Assembly (NCBI RefSeq): GCF_914768045.1
Contig: NZ_CAJZCD010000005.1
Location: 1 to 64,000 of the forward strand
DNA length: 64,000 nt
Source of the DNA: Snodgrassella communis
GTDB taxonomy: Bacteria > Pseudomonadota > Gammaproteobacteria > Burkholderiales > Neisseriaceae
Direction of reading: 5' to 3'
Position numbers and translations under genes: made by a program. Position 1 is the stretch's first letter, and each line of letters opens with the position of its first letter. Positions 39,251 through 49,281 of the stretch are shown here, piece after piece. The notes under the pieces are model-generated. The model searched no databases and was not told the origin of the DNA. It worked only from the letters and a program-made list of their open reading frames with translations.

Positions 39251-39561
39251 GAATCCCCCCACATAATCCGGTACGGCTGCAATAAAAACCCAACACCAAA
39301 AGGCAACCATGCGGCATTCATTGCAGAAACCGCCTCACGGTTTTTATACCAGTTGGCGGTTAGCAGCAACATTGCCATGTCGACTGCGGAGTTATACAAC
39401 ATGCCGGTTGGGTCTGTATCCGGCACTTCATTTTCGTACCAGTTGCGTCCGGTGAACTGTTTTACTGTTTCCTGCGCCGCTGCTAGATAAATTCTAAGCA
39501 AATCATCTTCGCTATCGTCATCAATCCGGCAATTATTACGAATATCATCAATACTAATCAT
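39247..39561 (-). CDS. Head-tail connector (gp6-like)
   Basis: DDSEDDLLRIYLAAAQETVKQFTGRNWYE...AVDMAMLLLTANWYKNREAVS. Confidence 0.82.
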   Translation of the reverse strand: MISIDDIRNNCRIDDDSEDDLLRIYLAAAQETVKQFTGRNWYENEVPDTDPTGMLYNSAVDMAMLLLTANWYKNREAVSAMNAAWLPFGVGFLLQPYRIMWGDS

Positions 39562-39611
39562 AATCGCCCTCAGCCGCCCCGTAAGGGGCGGAATAAACGG
39601 TTTTGGTTTGT

Positions 39612-40838
39612 TTAGGAATTCGGCGGCGTAGTCTGTGCACCCTGCAATTTACCCGTTACAAATGCATCTTTCCGGTAAATAGCCAGTGCCAGCCGCTCCT
39701 CGCACAATATGGTTACCATATTACGAACAAAATCACTATCGTTATTAAAGGCGATATTAATACCCATCTCCCACCGGTCAAAGATTTGTGCCCCCATTTT
39801 GAAAGCACCAGTCAGAAACTCTCCTTGTGGCATAGACGGCGTGGCAACAACTGGCTGCCCCCATAATGTCGGGATTGTCTGCCCCTGCGGATTACCGATT
39901 ACATAGCGGCCAATGTCATCCTTGGCCATTTCAATTTCTGCCCATTGCACCGGGTTAAGTACATGGCCGGTAGCACTGTAGCCAGACAATACCACCTGCA
40001 GCATGGCCAGACGTAACTGGTCAATAATGGTAAAGTCCTTAACGTTACTTTCATTTTTAAACTTTGTAGCGTTAGGTATCAGGCCATCTATCTCTACGCC
40101 ACCACCGATGCCATTTAATAGCTGCTGCTCTTCCTTGAGTTTCAGGCCATACCGTAAACGGCCATCAATCATAGACTGCAAGCCGGACGCGTCACTCAAT
40201 ATCTGTCTGGTTGCTTTAAGCCAGTGGGCAATAGTTACAACCGGCACCGTTTCCTGCACATAGTTTAACTGTGATTCAGGCTTTACAGATCCCTCAGGTG
40301 TCACATTGGCGTTATTTTGAAAAGCTTCTTCTCTGGGTACAATTATCATGGCACTATCGGTATTACCCGGCGTAAGCAAATCACGCACCATTAATCGCTG
40401 CTCCGGCAAGGTGACAGCACTAACAGTATGCGGCTGTACTAATGCGCCGGCGCTGTAACTCATATAGTCTGAACCGCCTAACTCTTTAGTATTAATAGGA
40501 ATGTGCAGCTTGTCGCCTTGGGATATGTTGGCGCAGCTTTTAAACTGTTCAGACTTAACCACCATGCCCCCCAAGGTCTGCTTACCTTGCGAGGTGACAG
40601 GATTGCGCGCTTGCGCCTGTTCCATATCCTGCACTTGCGACTTCAGGCCGTTAACCTCAGTCAGCAGCTTGTCAACATCGTTTTTGAGTTCTTCGGTAAC
40701 TTTGTCACCTTTCGCAAGCTTGCCTTTAAGTTCCTCGCCAAGTCCCTTGACTTCGTCGACTGCCTTATTAACCGCTTCCTGCTTTTCTTTTAGTACTTTG
40801 GCCAGTTCAACTGCTTTGATTTCATTTTCATCAGCCAT
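39612..40838 (-). CDS. HK97-family major capsid protein
   Basis: N-terminal coiled-coil delta domain; [36 protein letters not shown]...[18 protein letters not shown]. Confidence 0.93.
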   Translation of the reverse strand: MADENEIKAVELAKVLKEKQEAVNKAVDEVKGLGEELKGKLAKGDKVTEELKNDVDKLLTEVNGLKSQVQDMEQAQARNPVTSQGKQTLGGMVVKSEQFKSCANISQGDKLHIPINTKELGGSDYMSYSAGALVQPHTVSAVTLPEQRLMVRDLLTPGNTDSAMIIVPREEAFQNNANVTPEGSVKPESQLNYVQETVPVVTIAHWLKATRQILSDASGLQSMIDGRLRYGLKLKEEQQLLNGIGGGVEIDGLIPNATKFKNESNVKDFTIIDQLRLAMLQVVLSGYSATGHVLNPVQWAEIEMAKDDIGRYVIGNPQGQTIPTLWGQPVVATPSMPQGEFLTGAFKMGAQIFDRWEMGINIAFNNDSDFVRNMVTILCEERLALAIYRKDAFVTGKLQGAQTTPPNS

Positions 40839-41489
40839 CTAGTTAGCTCCTAAAATTCGTATAACTTCGTCTATTTCAGACACGTGGTTGGTTGGTGTTG
40901 CCTTTTGTGACAACGAAAAAAAACCGCTGTCGTGAATGACAGCGGCTTGCTTTGCATTAAATCCGTTTTGCATTAACAGCGCTTTGAACTGTTCGGATGA
41001 GGGTAAGCCATAATCATACTTGACATAATCCACCCTAGCTTCTGGATTAGCTGGAAAAATAACGACGGATATTTCATATAGTTTTACTTCGATCAATCTG
41101 TTGGTATCCGCTTCACGGTCGTATTCCTGCCGTATGATTCTATAACCAATAGACAGGCCATCAATCGCCTTGGCCTGCAATAATGCATGTGTTTCCCGTG
41201 CTTTTCCTATCTGGTCGATCAGTAATTTACCCTCGACATACAGCCCTCGTTCATCTTCAACCAGTTTGGTATAGCAACCGATAGGTGCATTCCAGTCATG
41301 ATTAAATAACACTGGCGGCATTCGGTTACGGGCTTCCCATTCCGCCAGCGACTTTGCGAACGCCCCCGGCACTACCACATCACCATAAGAATCTATATTG
41401 CCATTTATAGAACCGTAACCCGAAAAAAAACCGTCTTCTTTGACGGATTTAATTTCAAGCGGCATATCAAGACGTTTTGTCTGCATCAT
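40839..41489 (-). CDS. HK97-family prohead protease
   Basis: GYGSINGNIDSYGDVVVPGAFAKSLAEW...VLFNHDWNAPIGCYTKLVEDERGLYVEGKL. Confidence 0.93.
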   Translation of the reverse strand: MMQTKRLDMPLEIKSVKEDGFFSGYGSINGNIDSYGDVVVPGAFAKSLAEWEARNRMPPVLFNHDWNAPIGCYTKLVEDERGLYVEGKLLIDQIGKARETHALLQAKAIDGLSIGYRIIRQEYDREADTNRLIEVKLYEISVVIFPANPEARVDYVKYDYGLPSSEQFKALLMQNGFNAKQAAVIHDSGFFSLSQKATPTNHVSEIDEVIRILGAN

Positions 41490-42736
41490 TCTTGCCTCTT
41501 TAAAGTTTCATTTGCTGCATGATTCAACGTACCCATATTTAACTGCACGGTTAATTCGTCTCCGCCCTCCACTGCCGGCAAGTCTTCAAGGTCGCGCACA
41601 TGATTGCGTGAATAAATCCCGTTTTGCACCATTGAGGTATAAAAGCTGGCGCGGTTGGCGGGTGAAGCGCGCAATAACCCTTCGGTATTAAATTTGGGCG
41701 TATAAATCTTGCGCTCTGCTGGGCTTAACAATTTGCGCGTAATCGTCTGCTCAATCCGCGCCAGCTTCGGTACCATTACAAATGCCTGAAAACTTAACAC
41801 TGTGTTTTCGTAACTGGATGCCCAGCTAGACGATTTACTGGTATGTCCAATTAATTGTGGTGGCACAGAAAAACAGCGGCAGATTTCCTCAATGCCAAAC
41901 AGGCGTGATTCAAGCAATTGTGCATCAATCGGACTTAATGATGGCGACCGGTTTACAAGGTCAAAACCACCCTCAAGTATTGGTGTTTTCCCTGCGGCAC
42001 TTGCCTCTGAAAACTCTTGCAGCCATTTGCGGGTTTTCTTACGCTGCTCGTCATTCAATATCGGCGCCCCGCCTTGCCCTGTACCTCTGTATACAAGTAC
42101 ATCGCGCCCTTTGAAGCGATTCTTGTAATCGTGTGCCGTAGTATCATTGGCTTCCATTTGCAATCCTAGGATTTCCGCGCCATAAGACAGCGGAGAAAGC
42201 CCGGTTATTCCGTCCATGGTGAAATCTTTCAGATGAAAGACATCCCGGTCGGGCAGTTTTCGCGTTCCGTCCCTTTCATTGTATTCATACACTACCGCAC
42301 CCGTTTGCAGGCGGGTTATTTTCATTCTGGCCGCATCAAGCACTTCCAGCGATATAATCCGCTCGCCTTTGCGTTTGATTTCAGCAAACGCATTGCCATA
42401 TATGTCTATTGAAGTCATCAATGCCTGCCAGAATTCGCATGGATTCATGTCGGCATTGGGCGCATAGCGAAAGATGTCATACAAAGGATGCTCAGTAGCA
42501 ATATTTTTATCCGCAGTTCGTAAGGCAAAAGGCAGGGTAGATACCAGCCCGGAGCGTAAATTAATACATGCCCACACAGCCGAAAGTTTTAACGCTTTCT
42601 CTGGCGTCACCATGACACCACTAACCGACGATGCGCTATCAATTGCCGCGAAGCTCTCGCCTTTGCCTAGCTTTAACTGTGGCCTGAAAGCATTCAGAAT
42701 GCGGCGAAAAAAGCCAGTATCCTGTAAATCAGCCAT
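41486..42736 (-). CDS. Phage portal protein
   Basis: AVWACINLRSGLVSTLPFAL...VPPQLIGHTSKSSSWASSYENTVLSFQAFVMVPKLARIEQ. Confidence 0.93.
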   Translation of the reverse strand: MADLQDTGFFRRILNAFRPQLKLGKGESFAAIDSASSVSGVMVTPEKALKLSAVWACINLRSGLVSTLPFALRTADKNIATEHPLYDIFRYAPNADMNPCEFWQALMTSIDIYGNAFAEIKRKGERIISLEVLDAARMKITRLQTGAVVYEYNERDGTRKLPDRDVFHLKDFTMDGITGLSPLSYGAEILGLQMEANDTTAHDYKNRFKGRDVLVYRGTGQGGAPILNDEQRKKTRKWLQEFSEASAAGKTPILEGGFDLVNRSPSLSPIDAQLLESRLFGIEEICRCFSVPPQLIGHTSKSSSWASSYENTVLSFQAFVMVPKLARIEQTITRKLLSPAERKIYTPKFNTEGLLRASPANRASFYTSMVQNGIYSRNHVRDLEDLPAVEGGDELTVQLNMGTLNHAANETLKRQE

Positions 42737-42739
42737 TGT

Positions 42740-44461
42740 TTAACCTATTATGTAATTGTCCAGAAAAGAATCAAGGCCGCCGTTATATCGTGAGGTCGGA
42801 TTGGTCGCCATCACAGCCACAGCATCAAACAGCGCCATCAGGCTGTCAATTTTGGCAAAACCTGCGTACTGTTTGGTTACCTGAATACCGTTGCCCGACT
42901 GGATAACGCGGGCGTTACCAACATTCCAGTTCATCAGTGGCTGATTAGCGTGCCACATATTTCTGCTGGCCAAAGCGCGCTCCGTGGCTTTAATCGTGCC
43001 TGTCATTTTGAAGCCTTGTGATATCGCTTTAAACAGGCCATCAGCAGGAAAAGCGTAGCCACTGGCAACAAATTTATTATGAATGGTTTGCAAAACCGGT
43101 TCCATGCCATAGCGGTCAACCGCTATAGAATGCAACAAACCCGTTTCGCCGACTTTCAAACATATCTCAGCCACTTCTTTCAGGTCATCGCCTACATTTT
43201 GGCAAAAGGTCATGTCACCGTCTTTCACAAAACTATCCAGTTGGGGCAGGATATCCTTGCGATTACTCAGCACCGGTGGGTTTGCCCATGCATAACACCA
43301 TGAAAGCCAGCGCTGAGTTTCTTTTTCCCGCCCAACCACGGCCAATCCAAACAGGTCATCATTACCACCGCCGTCAAGCCCTATTACCACCACCTCGCTG
43401 CGTTCCAGCAGCGTATCTAGCGTCAGCGTATCATCCGTCTGCGCCAGCCAGTAATCTGCACCACTCCAGCGATCTGAGCGTAAATTTAACCCGACTTCCT
43501 TGTTTAAATGCTTGGCCTCAAACTCAATAAGCGTTTCTTCGCCTTTCAGTTCGGCCTGTCGATACTCACTAATCAAAAAAGCCTCGTCTACTGAGTAGCC
43601 AAGGCTTGGGTTGGTTATATAGAAGTTTTCAGGCTTCTTATACGCGCCCGACTTAATAAGCGCAGCCGGAAACTCATACAAAACCGGCAAATAAGTCTTA
43701 TCAACAATTTCTTTACCCTCGGCCGTCTTACCATCCCGTACCGAACGCGCATACTCCAGTTCCGTTTTAAACACACCAGCGGGCGGCTCTCGGGATTGTG
43801 TGGACAAAATAATTAAAAAACCATCCACTTTAGACATCAGGCCGCCGGTGGCTTCTTTAATTATGGATTCCGCATTCGCCATCGCGCCAAATAAATGATG
43901 CTCATCAATCAAAACAAAGGCGGCTTTCAGGCCGCCTGCTGTTTTATCGTCCGCGGCCACAACTTTCAGGGTTGACTTAGTAGCTAAATGCGTTATCGTC
44001 CTTGTATGCTTGGAAATGCTGTATTTGTCCTGCATTTCCGGGTCAAACTCAATCATACCCGCCGCAGGTTTAAACGAATTATCAGCTACTTCTTTCGTTG
44101 GCGCCAGAATGATAGCCTCAGCTAAATTACGTTCATTCAGTTCGAGAGCCGTTATCATAATTCCGGCAGCAATGGTTGATTTAGCGTTTTTCTTGCTAAT
44201 CAACAGAAAGAACTTTTTGATTAGTCTACGCTGCGTATCTGGATCAAGCGCACCAAAAATCGCACCAACAAAATCAAACACCCACTGCGGCATTACATCA
44301 CGCATTCTTGGCAATCCGGTCATGTCGGGCACTATTAAATCACCAAATACCTCAATCGCAATCTCTGCCACAATAGGGAATAGCGGCTCACTAGGCACTA
44401 ATGACTGCCGGTTAACAATCCGCTCTTCCCAGTCAGGGCAGGCTGTCACCCAATCAGCCAT
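42740..44461 (-). CDS. Terminase large subunit
   Basis: KKFFLLISKKNAKSTIAAGIMITALELNERNLAEAIILAPTKEVADNSF; FVLIDEHHLFG (Walker B). Confidence 0.93.
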   Translation of the reverse strand: MADWVTACPDWEERIVNRQSLVPSEPLFPIVAEIAIEVFGDLIVPDMTGLPRMRDVMPQWVFDFVGAIFGALDPDTQRRLIKKFFLLISKKNAKSTIAAGIMITALELNERNLAEAIILAPTKEVADNSFKPAAGMIEFDPEMQDKYSISKHTRTITHLATKSTLKVVAADDKTAGGLKAAFVLIDEHHLFGAMANAESIIKEATGGLMSKVDGFLIILSTQSREPPAGVFKTELEYARSVRDGKTAEGKEIVDKTYLPVLYEFPAALIKSGAYKKPENFYITNPSLGYSVDEAFLISEYRQAELKGEETLIEFEAKHLNKEVGLNLRSDRWSGADYWLAQTDDTLTLDTLLERSEVVVIGLDGGGNDDLFGLAVVGREKETQRWLSWCYAWANPPVLSNRKDILPQLDSFVKDGDMTFCQNVGDDLKEVAEICLKVGETGLLHSIAVDRYGMEPVLQTIHNKFVASGYAFPADGLFKAISQGFKMTGTIKATERALASRNMWHANQPLMNWNVGNARVIQSGNGIQVTKQYAGFAKIDSLMALFDAVAVMATNPTSRYNGGLDSFLDNYIIG

Positions 44462-44938
44462 TTATTTCACCTGTTTCAAACCTTTCTGCTCTAACCGCGC
44501 AGACAGTCCGCCAGCGCGTGATTTTTCAATGGCCACATCTCTGGCCGCCTCTTTCTTGCCGGTCTCGCCAATGCGCCCATGCTTATAAGGCATCAGGGTT
44601 TTAGCAGCATCAATCCGCAGCTTGTGCGGCCAGTTATCATCATTCATTACCATCACCAAAAACTGCAAAGGGTCATCATTGGGTGGTGATACAGACTTAA
44701 CAGGATTAACATCCGTGTTAACATCATTGTTAACAATTTTGTTAATATTTTTGTTAAGTCTGTTTTGCTGTTTTTTCAGCTCCTCAATGCGTGCTAAAAC
44801 AGCCTGATTTTTCATTAAACGACATGCGGCAGCGGCTGCACCATTCCTGCTGTAACCCGCATTAACACAGGCTTCCGTCTGATTTATCCCCGCGGCCACA
44901 TTAAGTGCGAATAATTCCTGTTTATCATTAAGCGACAT
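44462..44938 (-). CDS. Terminase small subunit
   Basis: MSLNDKQELFALNVAAGINQTEACVNAGYSRNGAAAAACRLMKNQAVLARIEEL. Confidence 0.85.
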   Translation of the reverse strand: MSLNDKQELFALNVAAGINQTEACVNAGYSRNGAAAAACRLMKNQAVLARIEELKKQQNRLNKNINKIVNNDVNTDVNPVKSVSPPNDDPLQFLVMVMNDDNWPHKLRIDAAKTLMPYKHGRIGETGKKEAARDVAIEKSRAGGLSARLEQKGLKQVK

Positions 44939-44945
44939 AGCAAAT

Positions 44946-45136
44946 TGCCTATTTTTTTGAGCAGATTTTGTTAATTAACAGGTGTTTTCAGGCCATTTTT
45001 TTTATAAATGAGAGGGCGCGCGGTGTCAGCGTGTGATAGTAACCCAACATTACTACCACCCCTGCCTATTTTTTTGAGCAGTCTAAAAATAATAATAATT
45101 GCCTATTTCTTAAGCAATCCAGAAATAATAATAAAT
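44946..45136. repeat. 37-bp tandem repeat plus an extra copy upstream of terS (possible packaging site)
   Basis: tgcctatttttttgagcagtctaaaaataataataat (45063-45099), tgcctatttcttaagcaatccagaaataataataaat (45100-45136), core copy tgcctatttttttgagcag (44946-44964). Confidence 0.85.
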
Positions 45137-45244
45137 AGTTACTCAAGATTACTATTTCACATAAGAATATAAATCAAAGCAATAGCATAACGTAACTATC
45201 TCATGCGTAATAATCTAAACGGTTACACTCATCGCTTAATAGAT

Positions 45245-45559
45245 TCACCATCCACGCTTGTATCGCTGCCGCAGTTCTTTGGTGGTTTTACGCTTATGAC
45301 AATCCGCGCATAGTACTTGCAAATTACTATCATCATTACGACCACCTAACTCCAATGGAATGATATGGTCAACCTGTAAGCTGCCACCAATACAGCCACA
45401 GGATCGGCATCGAAAACCATCCCGTGCCAGCACCCTCTTCTTTATCTCCTGCCATCGATAGCCTCGTATGCGTTTTGTAGCCCCCGGTTTATCCCTGAGT
45501 ACCGTGGCAGATGAACTGTTAAACTCAGGTAGGCTACTTTTAAGCGTTGGTATCTTCAT
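45245..45559 (-). CDS. HNH endonuclease
   Basis: VLARDGFRCRSCGCIGGSLQVDHIIPLELGGRNDDSNLQVLCADCHKRKT. Confidence 0.93.
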   Translation of the reverse strand: MKIPTLKSSLPEFNSSSATVLRDKPGATKRIRGYRWQEIKKRVLARDGFRCRSCGCIGGSLQVDHIIPLELGGRNDDSNLQVLCADCHKRKTTKELRQRYKRGW

Positions 45560-45971
45560 ATCTTCGTGTCAGTAGGTAGTGAATCTTATGAGCTGCGCTA
45601 TGGCTTTGCAGTACTTCGGCAAGCGATGCTTCAAGACCATCTTTATCAATAACAGATTTAAACCAGCCACCATGCCTAATCACGCACGGATATCCGCCCT
45701 GTGATGGCTCAATATCTACCAGCGTCTTGCGTCCTCTAGCTTTACTTTTACTTCGCTTTATCGCAATCACTTTTAAATCAGATGGATTACCATAAGGCCG
45801 TCTGCCAACCTCTAACACCAAATTGCCCTTGCTGGCAGTATGTACCTCTTCACAAAACCGGGAAAGTACAGCATCAATTTCCGCTTCCTCTGCTGCCCTA
45901 TTTCTGCATAAATTAATCCCGTTGTGATACGCCTGTGCAAAATCTATAGATTCGTTCATTTTAAACTCCAA
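45540..45971 (-). CDS. Hypothetical phage protein
   Basis: 143-aa ORF next to the HNH gene. Confidence 0.5.
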   Translation of the reverse strand: MEFKMNESIDFAQAYHNGINLCRNRAAEEAEIDAVLSRFCEEVHTASKGNLVLEVGRRPYGNPSDLKVIAIKRSKSKARGRKTLVDIEPSQGGYPCVIRHGGWFKSVIDKDGLEASLAEVLQSHSAAHKIHYLLTRRYEDTNA

Positions 45972-46120
45972 TAAAAAAAGCCCACACGCGCATGTGGTGG
46001 GCTTGTCTTAATTCAATACAGCGTTAGTTGTAGTCGTTACCATCAACCATATCTATTCCTTACTTGTATGTTAGTTATATTTTGGTTATAATTTAGTTAT
46101 TAAAAAGTTATAACAACACC

Positions 46121-46369
46121 ATGAACAAAATAGCTTACCAACCCAAAGCCCTTAAACAATTGCGGAAAATTCCTGATAGAAAACTCATCTATCGGAAAAT
46201 TGAAGAGTTAACCAATATGCCAGAATGCGCAAATGTTAAAAAACTATCCAATCACCAATACGGATATCGTTTGCGGGTCGGTAACTACCGAGTACTGTTT
46301 AACTTTGATGGCATCATCCATATTATTTCAATTGAAGAGGTTAAAAAACGTGATGAACGCACATATTAA
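46121..46369 (+). CDS. RelE/HigB-type toxin
   Basis: MNKIAYQPKALKQLRKIPDRKLIYRKIEELTNMPECANVKKLSNHQYGYRLRVGNYRVLFNFDGIIHIISIEEVKKRDERTY. Confidence 0.88.
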   Translation: MNKIAYQPKALKQLRKIPDRKLIYRKIEELTNMPECANVKKLSNHQYGYRLRVGNYRVLFNFDGIIHIISIEEVKKRDERTY

Positions 46370-46700
46370 TCCTAACTATCAAATCATCAACGACAAACAA
46401 GGAATGCCTCAGTTTGTTGTTGTTCCATATGAAGATTTCAGACAACTAACCAATCAACCTGTTATTAACCTTACAAACGCCATTCCAAGCGAAGTGGTAG
46501 GCATGGTAATTGAACAAGATTACACCCCAGCCCGAGCATGGCGCGAATATCTGGAATTAACACAATCAGAATGCGCTGAAAAGCTTGGCATGTCACAACC
46601 CGCCTATCTAAAACTGGAAGCTTCAGAAAAGCCCACTAAAGCAACTCGCACCAAACTTGCCACTGCTTTAGGTATTAATGAAGAACAATTAGATTGCTAA
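46353..46700 (+). CDS. XRE/HigA-like antitoxin
   Basis: MNAHINPNYQIINDKQGMPQFVVVPYEDF...RAWREYLELTQSECAEKLGMSQPAYLKLEASEKP; start moved to the ATG overlapping the toxin end. Confidence 0.82.
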   Translation: MNAHINPNYQIINDKQGMPQFVVVPYEDFRQLTNQPVINLTNAIPSEVVGMVIEQDYTPARAWREYLELTQSECAEKLGMSQPAYLKLEASEKPTKATRTKLATALGINEEQLDC

Positions 46701-46925
46701 AATACAAAAGCCAGCGATTAAGCTGGCTTATTACTTAGTACTAACAAATTAAAATACAGAATCCACAATAAAAAACCCGCCAAGGAGCAGGCGGGTAAAA
46801 GATGAAATAATAAGTGTATCAACTAAAAAGGAGAACAATGCTAATAGCTTTCAATTAGGTGCAGCAAAGCTGCCACCGGCACTAAAAAGTATTAACTAAT
46901 TGTTAACTAGAAATATACTAAATTT

Positions 46926-47438
46926 TCAAGCCATGCGCAAGGGTGAATTGTAAAAAAATTTATCAAAATCATCACATTTTTGCATATACGCCCAAAACAG
47001 CACCAAAGCCCTTTCCACCTGTTCAGCCCATGTCATCCTATTAACCATAGCGCGATGACGTGCAGAAATTGAACGGCGCTTAAAATAAGGACTTTTGCGC
47101 CCATACTCAATATTAAGCACATTAAACGCCTCCCGATTGTTTTGCGCCAGTAACGACAACGCACATCTTACCAACGCAAACACCTCAGGCTTATAGTGCA
47201 CACCATCAAAAGCATAATCCCTGATTACCTTATCTTTCCCGTAACGCCATTCAGCACTCAGACAATGCCCCTGCCGCTTCCGGTCTGCCATAGTTCGCTC
47301 ATACGCAGTCAGCACATCCACAGCAGTATCAATCTCAATTTTACTCATCATCAAACAACCCTTTAAAACTTCACTTCCCCAGAATATCGCATCATCATCG
47401 CGCGTATGGCGACTTAAAATCCCGCCGAACTCTTTCAC
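46926..47438 (-). CDS. Possible late-gene regulator (antiterminator-like), family uncertain
   Basis: 170 aa; position between replication and packaging/late genes only. Confidence 0.3.
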   Translation of the reverse strand: MKEFGGILSRHTRDDDAIFWGSEVLKGCLMMSKIEIDTAVDVLTAYERTMADRKRQGHCLSAEWRYGKDKVIRDYAFDGVHYKPEVFALVRCALSLLAQNNREAFNVLNIEYGRKSPYFKRRSISARHRAMVNRMTWAEQVERALVLFWAYMQKCDDFDKFFYNSPLRMA

Positions 47439-49281
47439 CAGTAATCATACTGATTGCCTCCCTTTCGCGCTCATGGTACTGGCAGCTTTCACGGTCAAAA
47501 AACAGATTAACCATAGGCTGATAGCCCGAATCCCGTTGCTTTTGACAAATAAGCTTAGCATCCGGATCTGCCCCATATCCCGTCGCCTCACTATTGCGCC
47601 ACACAACCAGAACATTATCAGCAAGATCAGTAATCCCCGCCGATCCCCTCACATCATGCTTATTTGGCGGCTTAGATTCATCACCATTGTCAGGCTTACG
47701 CGGGTGCGCAACCAAATGAATATGAATATTGTTTTGCGATTTAAAATCCCGCAGCATCTCCGCAATCTTCTTCTGCCGATCCACATCACTCTCAGCCACC
47801 CCCAACATCATCAAACTATCAATAACAAAATGCCGGCAGTTATATCGTTGCTTCGCATACTTAAAAACATTAAGCATCCGCTCCAGACTGGCTGCACCAT
47901 TCACGTCATATATCCACAGCCCGCCAGATTCATTACCATTGTCTTCCGTACAACGCTCACCATTGATATTCATCCCCCCAGACAACAAATTCAACGCATC
48001 AGTTAAATCATCCTGATTAGGACGCTGTTTTCCACATACCTGCCTAACCATGCGATTTAATACCTTGTAGGGCTTCATCTCCCCCGAAAACAAACAAATA
48101 CGTTCCTTTTGCCTCAGAATCATCTCACACATACAATACCCCAATAGCTGGCTTTTACCGTGGCCACTGTAACCAGTCCATACCGTCAACTGATCCATAC
48201 CAAACTTAAAATCTTTCATCCCAGCAAATGGCGTAGTATTGCCCGTGGCCGTATCAAGTAACCCATTAAAATCCTGAAACAGAATTTCCGCATACTCAAT
48301 GGCGTTTTTCAAATCCTCCGGCTTCTTATACTCAGCACCAACTATTGCATCCAGAACCCCAGCTTCACCAGCCTCACACAGACACTCATTAGCATCCTTA
48401 AAATCGCCCCAATCAACCAACTTGCACCGGTGTTCACCAAGCCGTTGCAACACCTCCACCGTAGCCAGCTGTCCCGCGTCATCATTATCCAAAGCCAGAT
48501 AAATCACCCTGAACTGCTGCAACCGCTCCCAGTCGTATTCAATCCACTCCAGATTCTTCGCACCACTAGGCATCGACAAAGCCTTTACCCCAGACTGAAA
48601 AACACTCAGCGCATCAATTTCCCCCTCAGTAATCACAACCTTATCATCATCAGGCGTAATAACCTGCCAGCCAAACAAACACGGCTCACAGTTTGATTCC
48701 TGCCGCCAGCGGTTTTTCTCATCCCTCTTACGCCGTGGCGTCAGATACTTAACGTTATAAACAGCACCATCAACCATTAACGGAAAAGCAATCTCCCTGT
48801 CATGATTGGCTACACAGTAAGCCTTAAGCGTACTGCCATTAATGCGCCGCCTGTCAAAATAACCATCCGCCTGCGGCTCAATCACCGCCCCCAAACGCAC
48901 AGACGGGCGCGTAAAAGACTTCTTACTGGCAACCGAAAACTTAGGAGCAAACTCAACCCCCAGCCACCTACAGGCATCCTTAAGCGCATCAACAAAGCTT
49001 AAACTCCTGCACGCAGCCCATAAATCCAGCAAATCACCACCCTTGTCCTGATCACTGAAATCTTTCCACACACCAGCTTTACTGCCGCATAAATGCACCT
49101 TAAGCGATTGCCCCTCCTCCCCATTAACCGAACCACAGCACCACTCATTGCCATTTTTCCTGCCATTGGGTAGCAGATACTCAGACACACTCAACGCCTT
49201 ATCAGCCAGCAACTGCGATACCTCCCTAGCGTCCATAATCAGCTCCATTCCACAGACGCACAGTTTCCATAAACAACTCAT
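47395..49281 (-). CDS. Phage primase-helicase (Toprim plus DnaB-like)
   Basis: VVITEGEIDALSVFQSGVKALSMPSGAKN (Toprim), LTVWTGYSGHGKSQLLGYC (Walker A); likely start MELIMDAREVSQ. Confidence 0.9.
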   Translation of the reverse strand: MSCLWKLCVCGMELIMDAREVSQLLADKALSVSEYLLPNGRKNGNEWCCGSVNGEEGQSLKVHLCGSKAGVWKDFSDQDKGGDLLDLWAACRSLSFVDALKDACRWLGVEFAPKFSVASKKSFTRPSVRLGAVIEPQADGYFDRRRINGSTLKAYCVANHDREIAFPLMVDGAVYNVKYLTPRRKRDEKNRWRQESNCEPCLFGWQVITPDDDKVVITEGEIDALSVFQSGVKALSMPSGAKNLEWIEYDWERLQQFRVIYLALDNDDAGQLATVEVLQRLGEHRCKLVDWGDFKDANECLCEAGEAGVLDAIVGAEYKKPEDLKNAIEYAEILFQDFNGLLDTATGNTTPFAGMKDFKFGMDQLTVWTGYSGHGKSQLLGYCMCEMILRQKERICLFSGEMKPYKVLNRMVRQVCGKQRPNQDDLTDALNLLSGGMNINGERCTEDNGNESGGLWIYDVNGAASLERMLNVFKYAKQRYNCRHFVIDSLMMLGVAESDVDRQKKIAEMLRDFKSQNNIHIHLVAHPRKPDNGDESKPPNKHDVRGSAGITDLADNVLVVWRNSEATGYGADPDAKLICQKQRDSGYQPMVNLFFDRESCQYHEREREAISMITGERVRRDFKSPYAR

